Positions 1 to 5,758 of a DNA stretch of 5,758 nucleotides are shown one piece after another; position 1 is the stretch's first letter, and each line of letters starts with the position of its first letter. Origin of the DNA: Flavobacteriaceae bacterium (GTDB lineage: Bacteria > Bacteroidota > Bacteroidia > Flavobacteriales > Flavobacteriaceae); the NCBI GenBank assembly GCA_003533785.1, contig DQCR01000070.1:1-5758 (forward strand), in the 5' to 3' direction. Made by a program: the position numbers and the translations under genes. The notes beneath the pieces were generated by a model that saw only the letters and a list, made by a program, of their open reading frames with translations, had not been told where the DNA came from and made no database searches.

Positions 1-1379
1 CCCAAACTTTCGGGATGTAAAAATTTAGGCAACGCCTTATTTTCTTGTTGCAAAGACAACTGATAGTGATGTCCTGGAATGGCTTCGTGGAGAAATAGCG
101 CTTCGTCAGCAAACTTGTTGTATTTAGAAACGTTGGGAATGGGTACATAAAAAATTCCGGGGCGTAAGGCGTCTTTTGTTCCGGGAACATATTCCGCACT
201 GGCCGAAGCCTCACGAAAGGCTTCTGTTCTCCTGACTACAAAATCTGCTTTGGGCGTTAATTCAAAAACCTGATCGAACTTGTCAGTTATTTTTTCCTTT
301 ATTTGATTGAAATTTGCAATAACCTCTTGCGGATCTTGAAAAGGAATTTGTTCTGGACTGTTGCGAATGAATTCAAGAAACGCTTTGATGTCTCCTTTAA
401 ATCCAATTTGGTTCTTAGCCTCTTCCATTTCCACTAAAATACGCTCAACTTCTCGCTGCCCTAATTCATGGATTTCGTCTGCTGTTAGGTTGGTAGTCGT
501 ATGAAGCTTTATGAGGTAGTTGTACGTAGCTGCACCATTAGGTAAAGCACCAATACCTGAAGTTGTTCTACAAACAGGTAAATATTCCGCTACCAAAAAC
601 TGCTTGAGCTCGATGTATTTTGGTCTTAGTTTGGCTTCAATTACATTCTGGTACTCCCCCGCCAAACGATCCCGATCCGATTGGGATATTCCCTCTGGCA
701 TAGACTGTATGGGTCTGTAAAACAAGTGTTCCTCAACGGGTTTGGTGATAAATTCCTCCAGTTGAACAATCGTTTTTTCGGTCAAAACTTTAGGCAATAC
801 AATCCCTTTTGCCATCCCTTCCTTCATGTTGGCTATAGAGGTGTCTAAAAAGGCGATGTAATCATCCAGGCGCTTTAACCAATCTTCATAATCTTTGACT
901 GTATTAAAAGGATGGACGCTTCCCCCTGCGCCTAATTGGGCAACATACAAATGCAAAGACTGGACTTGAATGAGTGGGGTCAACTCAAAACTCGGTAAAT
1001 TATAAATTGGTGACGTAGTAATAACCAGCGGATTTTGAAGGCCTTCCAATTTTACCTCACAATCCCATTGCATTACCTTCATGCTCAAAAGATCTGCCTG
1101 TGAAAGTTGCGCAGGATCGATTTGGGCTAAATGCTCTAAAAAAATGGAGTATTCCGCGATCAAGTCAGTCTGGTAGGCGTCAGAAATATAATTTGCGATG
1201 TACTCATTGTATTGAAAATTCCCCCCTTTTGTGGCTTCTATGGGATTGATACGATCTTTAAATTGATAGTACTCCTCAAAAATTGTAGCTAAGGTTTGTG
1301 ATGCTGAAGTCCTTGACTGCTCTTGATTACAAGCGCTAAGTGACAGCATCAGAAAAAGAAGAGTTATGGTGTGTTTCAT
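1..1379 (-). CDS. DUF885 family lipoprotein, predicted zinc-dependent hydrolase (C-terminus cut by window edge)
   Basis: Reading from the ATG at 1379, the frame stays open for 459 codons to the left edge with no stop or frameshift, so the C-terminus is missing. The N-terminus is a lipoprotein signal: a basic start, a hydrophobic stretch (residues 5-14) and lipobox L-S-A-C with Cys17, predicting a lipid-anchored envelope protein. The mature part follows the DUF885 pattern: NPIEATKGG at 45-53, a helical middle part, an RRTEAFREAS segment near 383, RPGIFYVP further on, then HEAIPGHH at 431-438, the family's putative zinc and catalytic motif. Family members usually have about 550-600 residues; the missing part should hold the EGWA-type segment with a further ligand and the PG-x-x-x-SY-x-x-G region. 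DUF885 proteins are thought to be metallopeptidase-like, but I cannot name a substrate. The gene starts 23 bases after the stop of a related gene, with no clear Shine-Dalgarno. Family call is firm; activity is inferred. Confidence 0.9.
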   Translation of the reverse strand, partial: MKHTITLLFLMLSLSACNQEQSRTSASQTLATIFEEYYQFKDRINPIEATKGGNFQYNEYIANYISDAYQTDLIAEYSIFLEHLAQIDPAQLSQADLLSMKVMQWDCEVKLEGLQNPLVITTSPIYNLPSFELTPLIQVQSLHLYVAQLGAGGSVHPFNTVKDYEDWLKRLDDYIAFLDTSIANMKEGMAKGIVLPKVLTEKTIVQLEEFITKPVEEHLFYRPIQSMPEGISQSDRDRLAGEYQNVIEAKLRPKYIELKQFLVAEYLPVCRTTSGIGALPNGAATYNYLIKLHTTTNLTADEIHELGQREVERILVEMEEAKNQIGFKGDIKAFLEFIRNSPEQIPFQDPQEVIANFNQIKEKITDKFDQVFELTPKADFVVRRTEAFREASASAEYVPGTKDALRPGIFYVPIPNVSKYNKFADEALFLHEAIPGHHYQLSLQQENKALPKFLHPESL

Positions 1380-1402
1380 CTGTTACTATTTATTGTTTAT
1401 AA

Positions 1403-3079
1403 TTAATCCAAAGGCTGATAGGCATTGGTAATGGCTTTCAGTTGAGAGGGGTCTCGGGTCATTTCCCATCTGCCCAGGGAAACAGGAATATTCCCAATTC
1501 GGTTGAGCGTATCAAAAAAAGTTTTGATGGAAAAGTTCGCTTCGCTTTGTTTGGCGACTTCCATCATCATTTCTTCAATCAAATATTTCCCAGTGATGTA
1601 ACTGGTTCCATAACCGGGTTGTCTCAAATACAAATGTTGTTCAAAGAGCAAGAGTTCTTTTTCAGTCTTCATCCAACCCCTGGGTGTATATTCGGAGTGA
1701 ATTTTTCCAGCCTCTGCCATGGGCATCAAATTCGCGTGGGCATACAAAGAACCCAAACCCCGAGCCGCTCGTTGAGCAATGAGAATATAGACGATTTCTC
1801 TCGCTCTTGGATTTTTATCGTACAGCCCCGCATGCATAAACATTTCCTCTACTGCAGTGGCCAGTCCTTCATTTCGCGAATCGAAAATATTGTACAAAAG
1901 AGCTTTTTCTCGTATTGGATTTTGATGGGGTTCTAGCTCCATACGTTCCAATTCAAACCAATGATAAAAATGAGAGAAAAGAGGTTTTGGATCCAAATGC
2001 GCGGTGATCCAAAAAAAGTTTCGCGTCTCGGCAGGGATATAACTTCCCAAATGGGGCTCTAGCGCTGTGGAGAAATAGTCTTTTACCGTAACCATTTCAT
2101 TTTGATCTAAAAATTCCAATAATTCCTCTGCTGCATTTTTTGCTAAGGTCCGATACGATTCGGGTGAATCTGCAGGACGTAACTCAGGCAGCGCTCTATT
2201 GCGATGTTCTTCCAATTTCAAAGAAGACCAGGCTCGAGCCAATTCTCGTTTTAACAACAAAACCTCATCTTCCCAGGTCAGTGGAACCAAATGCACATTT
2301 TGTTGGTACCAGGTGTAGTGCGCTTTTCCTATCCCGGAAGGACCGCTTTTTTTAGGAGCTTCTTTTTTAAGCCAGGAGACAAAAGCATCGGTTGAGGCTT
2401 TAGCGGCATTGATTTGAAGTACAAGTTTTTTGTCTTTTGCAACCCCCAGTTTCAAAAGTATTGCACTTAATAGTTGAGACTGATTTTCGATATCTCGAAT
2501 TCCCGCAATCCATAAATCTTTAGCATTACCTGTAAGGTTTTTTTGTGCTTGTTGATTAAAATCTGGAATGCGTTGAAGGTCTGAAATCAATTTTTTGCGC
2601 TCTTCTTTATTCAAAGGAAAAGTATAGTGCCACAATTCAATTACAAAATGAGAAGTGGGTCCTTCATGTGCTGGAACATCACTTTTATAAGCCCAGATGC
2701 TCTTGTAAAATGCAGGATCGCGTTGCCAAGGTTTGAGTACTTGATAATTGAATTGGTATCCATTCATTTCAGCCCAAAGTAACTGCCAATCGACTTGGGC
2801 TTCAACACCCCAGTTTTCTTTAGGCAGGCCCTCTAGCCTATTTCGTAAGGTGGTATATGCAGGTTGACGTTGATCGAAAGTTTGCTGAGAATAATCGGGA
2901 ACTCCTTCACGTAAAGGAGGTACTTCAAAAGTTCTCCACTCCCTGAATAATTGTACCAATGCCTTGTTTGAAACATCATTCGTTTTTTGAGCCATAAAAT
3001 TCAAAGGCAATAACAAACAAAGGGCTAAAAAGCTACTCGCCCCTATTTGAGCTAATTTATTGGATTGTATTACATACAT
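1403..3079 (-). CDS. Exported DUF885-like protein with degenerate metal-binding motif
   Basis: This 558-residue protein begins with a Sec-type signal peptide: hydrophobic residues about 12-30, probable cleavage after Ala30 before Gln31, and no lipobox, so it is likely periplasmic or secreted. Several blocks match DUF885 order: DPAFYKSIW at 121-129; a W-L-K-K-E-A-P segment at 236-242 followed by G-K-A-H-Y-T-W-Y at 251-258; [11 protein letters not shown] at 402-412, the counterpart of the EGWA segment; and [13 protein letters not shown] at 486-498. Where the family has HExxPGHH, this protein has [13 protein letters not shown] (370-382), so the zinc ligands appear lost while Glu404 remains. It may be a non-catalytic paralogue of the next gene, or a divergent branch with another chemistry. 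Length is normal for the family and the frame is intact, arguing against a pseudogene. The ATG at 3079 is chosen because it precedes the signal peptide; the next in-frame Met is residue 29. Only a weak purine-rich AAAGA lies just upstream. Confidence 0.8.
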   Translation of the reverse strand: MYVIQSNKLAQIGASSFLALCLLLPLNFMAQKTNDVSNKALVQLFREWRTFEVPPLREGVPDYSQQTFDQRQPAYTTLRNRLEGLPKENWGVEAQVDWQLLWAEMNGYQFNYQVLKPWQRDPAFYKSIWAYKSDVPAHEGPTSHFVIELWHYTFPLNKEERKKLISDLQRIPDFNQQAQKNLTGNAKDLWIAGIRDIENQSQLLSAILLKLGVAKDKKLVLQINAAKASTDAFVSWLKKEAPKKSGPSGIGKAHYTWYQQNVHLVPLTWEDEVLLLKRELARAWSSLKLEEHRNRALPELRPADSPESYRTLAKNAAEELLEFLDQNEMVTVKDYFSTALEPHLGSYIPAETRNFFWITAHLDPKPLFSHFYHWFELERMELEPHQNPIREKALLYNIFDSRNEGLATAVEEMFMHAGLYDKNPRAREIVYILIAQRAARGLGSLYAHANLMPMAEAGKIHSEYTPRGWMKTEKELLLFEQHLYLRQPGYGTSYITGKYLIEEMMMEVAKQSEANFSIKTFFDTLNRIGNIPVSLGRWEMTRDPSQLKAITNAYQPLD

Positions 3080-3140
3080 AGTGAATCTTTACTGGAGTGT
3101 TAAAATACATTTTTTTATCATGGCTTAGGAAATTGAAAAA

Positions 3141-4589
3141 TTAATCCAAAACAGCTTCCGCTTCGATTTCTACTTTATAGCCTTCCCCTACTAGTTTTGC
3201 TTGAACTAGGGTATTTGCTGGATCAATGTTTTTAAAGCGAACACCGTGTGCTCTCGCCACAGCCTCCCAGTCTTCGATATCATCCACAAAAACTCGGGTG
3301 CGAATCACATCTGTCAAACTTCCTCCCAAAGAACAAATGGCGGCTTCGATTTTATCAATGACAAAATGCGTTTGGGCAGCGGCATCTTCCCCTCCAATGA
3401 TTTTGTCTCCGTGGGTGGCGGTAGTTCCGGAAACAACAATCCGATTTCCTTTTTTTACCGCACGACAATAGCCTGCAAATGACTCCCAAACCGTACCGCT
3501 GTAAACCTGTGCTCTGGTCTCTGAAATTTGTACGGCTTCAAAAGCCTCAGGAATCGTTTCTAAATGGTGACTTAAATCTCCTGATGCGGTAAGAAAAGGC
3601 GGAGTCCGATACTCATCTCCACAATTCCCTGGGATGGGGCTTAATTTGGAAATGACCTGTTCAATTGCCTCGACATCGCTTTTCTCAAGGGAAATGTTCA
3701 AAACTTCTTTGTGGTCTTCAATATGTGCACGTTCTCCCAATCGAGCACCGATAATAACAGAGGCTACATTTTTATTTTCCAACACATATCGACTCGCTAA
3801 GTTAGCGATAGACGTTTGGTGCTTTTGCGCTAGGGCATCTAAAGTTTCCAAAACAGTTTGAAATAAATTCCACCCCCCTGCTGCCTCAATAAAACGCATG
3901 TATTTCATTTGCGACCACGTTTGTAATGCCTCCGTTTTAGGTGCTTCAACCCCTAACCAACGGTCGGATAAAAATCCACCAAGCAAGGTTCCGTAGGTCA
4001 ATAGATGCACCCCGTATTGGTCGCAGACTTCTTGCATTGAACCCAGTGCACGACGGTCAACAAGTGAATGCGAAATTTGGTTACTCACTACAGGAATCCC
4101 GCTTGCACAAGCAATGCGCAAATGATGAGCATCAAAGTTGGTCACTCCGATAGCATTTACAAGCCCTTCCTCCTTCAGTTCCTTTAAATAGAATAGGGCA
4201 TCTAGCCAACTGGGGTCTGCGTAAAGCCATGCGTGAAATTGAATCATATCCAAACACTCTTGATCCATCCGTTTCAAGGCACGTTCTATAGCCTCGCGAA
4301 CCATGACCTTGTCAATAGGACCGGGTTTTGGAACCCATTTGGTAAACAGGCGGATCGAATTTTTTTCAGGATACTTGTTTTTACAAATCCCCGCAATGAT
4401 TTCACTAGAACCGTAATGGTCTGCCATATCGAAAGTGGTAAATCCGGCATGGACATAAGAATCCATATATGTTGCCGTTTTATTCAAGTCCAATTGTTGA
4501 TTGTTTCGCTCCATATCGGCAATTTGCCACAACCCGATGACAAGTCTCGGAACGGCAAGCGTCTCACAAATAGCAATACTTTTCTTCAT
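3141..4589 (-). CDS. Aldo/keto reductase fused to a C-terminal RidA/YjgF-like domain
   Basis: A 482-residue, presumably cytoplasmic protein (no signal peptide) with two domains. Residues about 10-315 are an aldo/keto reductase, a TIM-barrel NAD(P)H-dependent oxidoreductase. The catalytic tetrad is visible: Asp54 and Tyr59 in FDMADHYG, Lys84 in FTKW and His119 in IQFHAW. GVTNF (148-152) matches the family's GxSNF block, and SVIIGARLGERAHIED (277-292) is the usual cofactor-binding end of the barrel. After a linker (about 316-360), residues 363-482 form a RidA-like domain: SGTVWE, a VVSGTTATHGD strand (385-395), TRVFVDDIEDW (431-441) and a KVEIEAEAV C-terminus. In classical RidA the strand after PA carries the arginine needed for imine hydrolysis; here the motif is PANT, with Asn459. 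The ATG at 4589 is 2 bases after the permease stop, so translation is probably coupled. The pairing suggests handling of a reactive imine or carbonyl, perhaps from an amino acid brought in by that permease; the substrate is unknown. Confidence 0.9.
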   Translation of the reverse strand: MKKSIAICETLAVPRLVIGLWQIADMERNNQQLDLNKTATYMDSYVHAGFTTFDMADHYGSSEIIAGICKNKYPEKNSIRLFTKWVPKPGPIDKVMVREAIERALKRMDQECLDMIQFHAWLYADPSWLDALFYLKELKEEGLVNAIGVTNFDAHHLRIACASGIPVVSNQISHSLVDRRALGSMQEVCDQYGVHLLTYGTLLGGFLSDRWLGVEAPKTEALQTWSQMKYMRFIEAAGGWNLFQTVLETLDALAQKHQTSIANLASRYVLENKNVASVIIGARLGERAHIEDHKEVLNISLEKSDVEAIEQVISKLSPIPGNCGDEYRTPPFLTASGDLSHHLETIPEAFEAVQISETRAQVYSGTVWESFAGYCRAVKKGNRIVVSGTTATHGDKIIGGEDAAAQTHFVIDKIEAAICSLGGSLTDVIRTRVFVDDIEDWEAVARAHGVRFKNIDPANTLVQAKLVGEGYKVEIEAEAVLD

Positions 4590-4591
4590 AA

Positions 4592-5758
4592 TTATTCGAT
4601 CGGTAATTTTTTAAATTTTTTTCTAAACCCTAGATCCTTACTTTTCATTTGATTCCACTGGTAAATAAAAACAATGGTAGCCATTCCCATCACAATAAGC
4701 CAAACATAGGTGGAATGAAAATACCACGCCGCTACTGAATTGGTCAAATCTTTATACAAATGAATCCCTAAAAAACTACTAAGGAACACGACCCCTCCCC
4801 AACCAATAAAAAGTTGTATGGGTCTGTTTTTCAAGACTTCGATATTGGTATACAATTCCACATTGTGTTTTTTAATCGTTAGCAATGTAATAGACATTAG
4901 TAAGAAGTTGACTAGCATAGAAGTCACCATAATATCAATTCCCAAGAAAAAGTCACCTGCAAAATTAGACCCCAATACCCCAATACTGGAAAGGATTCCC
5001 GCAGCAACTAAAGCCACAATGGGCGTGTTTTTTTTAGGGTCTATAGCAGTGAGTTGCTTCGGCATTATTCCGTCTTTTGCCCAAGCAAACATCAATCGAG
5101 AAACCGAAAGGAGCATGGCTGGGAGGTCGTTAATCAATGCAAGGGTTGCTCCCAAAATAATCAGGGTATCGATTCCATTAGGCAACACATAACTCAATAA
5201 TCCCGGCGCAGTAATGTCTTTGATTTGAGCTTGTTCTGCTACAAAACTCCAAGGAATGATGCTGTACACTGAAGCGGTAAACAGAAAGTAAAACAATCCC
5301 ACCCCTGCTATTGCAATTAAAATTGCCAAGGGTAAATTTCTTCTCGGATTTACAGCCTCACTGCCCGTTTGGGCAATGGCATCAAATCCGATAAAACTTG
5401 AAAATAAAACCGCTGCCGCAGAAAGAAATGCAGTCCATTCAAAATCAGGTACGGGTGGAATACTAAAAATTCTCCCTTCCTTTTGTTCCAGTGCCGAAAG
5501 AAAATCTGAGACGTCATAAAAAAAACGTGAAAAGATAACAATACTCCCCAAACAAAAAATCAAAACCACCATGGGGAGTAACAAATTTGCATAGGATTTG
5601 ATTCCTCGAATATTGAGATACACAAAACTCCAAATAAAACTCAAAGCCAACCCCACGCGGATCCAAGAGACTTCCAATAAGGAGGCTACTTGATATTGTT
5701 CATAACTGTAAGCGATGTCTCTTAAAAAGGGAATGGAGATATAAGCTATCACTCCAAT
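4592..5758 (-). CDS. APC-superfamily amino acid permease, C-terminal part (N-terminus outside window)
   Basis: The frame is open to the right edge, where it reads Ile-Gly-Val-Ile-Ala; the GTG at 5752 is an internal valine codon, not a start. The visible 388 residues resemble amino acid-polyamine-organocation transporters, closest by eye to the cationic amino acid transporter type. Numbering from the edge, nine hydrophobic helices can be seen at about 33-49, 56-79, 109-131, 144-167, 195-218, 244-264, 270-293, 314-334 and 347-366, fitting TM4 to TM12 of a 12-helix LeuT-fold carrier, so roughly 100 residues with TM1-3 are missing. Diagnostic stretches are YLNIRGIKS (47-55) after TM4, SSFIGFDAIAQTGSEAVNP (120-138) at TM6, the unwound substrate-site helix, and SRLMFAWAKDGIMP (220-233) after TM8. 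The protein ends in a basic tail (KKFKKLPIE). Specificity cannot be read from this part. Its stop is 2 bases before the reductase-RidA start, indicating co-transcription. Confidence 0.9.
   Translation of the reverse strand: MGVIAYISIPFLRDIAYSYEQYQVASLLEVSWIRVGLALSFIWSFVYLNIRGIKSYANLLLPMVVLIFCLGSIVIFSRFFYDVSDFLSALEQKEGRIFSIPPVPDFEWTAFLSAAAVLFSSFIGFDAIAQTGSEAVNPRRNLPLAILIAIAGVGLFYFLFTASVYSIIPWSFVAEQAQIKDITAPGLLSYVLPNGIDTLIILGATLALINDLPAMLLSVSRLMFAWAKDGIMPKQLTAIDPKKNTPIVALVAAGILSSIGVLGSNFAGDFFLGIDIMVTSMLVNFLLMSITLLTIKKHNVELYTNIEVLKNRPIQLFIGWGGVVFLSSFLGIHLYKDLTNSVAAWYFHSTYVWLIVMGMATIVFIYQWNQMKSKDLGFRKKFKKLPIE

Noticed and set aside
520..720. A 66-codon open frame on the plus strand
   Set aside because: It is antisense to the DUF885 lipoprotein gene, which reads through this stretch without a break and with family-like sequence.
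1442..1936. A 164-codon open frame on the plus strand
   Set aside because: It lies wholly antisense within the exported DUF885-like gene and its translation shows no recognisable domain or sensible composition; the minus-strand frame has clear family motifs over the same bases.
3080..3140. Possible Bacteroidota-type promoter in the 61-base gap (TATTTTAA as a -7 element on the minus strand)
   Set aside because: It matches only part of TAnnTTTG (the last two positions differ), and no TTG lies at the expected distance upstream. No hairpin followed by a T-run was found in the gap either.
4600..4622. A/T-rich run near the end of the permease that looks like a terminator tail
   Set aside because: It encodes the basic C-terminal tail (KKFKKL) in frame, has no GC-rich stem, and sits just before a gene starting 2 bases after the stop.
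4233..4652. A 139-codon open frame on the plus strand crossing the permease/reductase junction
   Set aside because: It is antisense to two well-supported genes (catalytic His119 and the N-terminus of the reductase, and the tail of the permease) and its translation has no recognisable features.
5750..5752. GTG as a possible start codon for the permease
   Set aside because: Starting here would remove TM1-3 of the APC fold, and the frame remains open to the window edge, so this is an internal valine and the true start is outside the window.

Overview
The window carries four protein-coding genes, all on the minus strand and closely packed. The gaps, in transcription order, are 2, 61 and 23 bases, so the genes read like one operon running from the right edge to the left edge. 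Both edges cut a gene. No RNA gene, mobile element, CRISPR array, convincing promoter or terminator was seen. The base composition is AT-rich by eye (not counted), ribosome binding sites are weak or absent, and one exported protein ends its signal peptide in the Ala-Gln style common in Bacteroidota. A member of the Bacteroidota (Flavobacteriia or relatives) is the best guess, made from style and protein types and not from a marker gene.

In transcription order: (1) 5758-4592, the C-terminal part (388 residues, nine predicted membrane helices) of an APC-superfamily amino acid permease, whose start lies beyond the right edge; (2) 4589-3141, a 482-residue two-domain protein with an aldo/keto reductase in front and a RidA/YjgF-like domain behind; (3) 3079-1403, a 558-residue exported protein that resembles the DUF885 family but has lost the HExxPGHH metal site; (4) 1379-1, a DUF885 lipoprotein that keeps the HEAIPGHH motif and runs off the left edge after 459 residues.

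A working reading is nutrient handling. Envelope DUF885 proteins (one probably an active zinc hydrolase, one probably not) would act on peptide-like or amide compounds, a permease would take up an amino acid or amine, and the cytoplasmic reductase-RidA fusion would process a reactive imine or carbonyl product. The reading rests on gene order and family knowledge; no substrate can be read from the sequence. The most noteworthy features are the reductase-RidA fusion, whose RidA half lacks the usual catalytic arginine, and the tandem pair of DUF885-type proteins with one intact and one degenerate active site.
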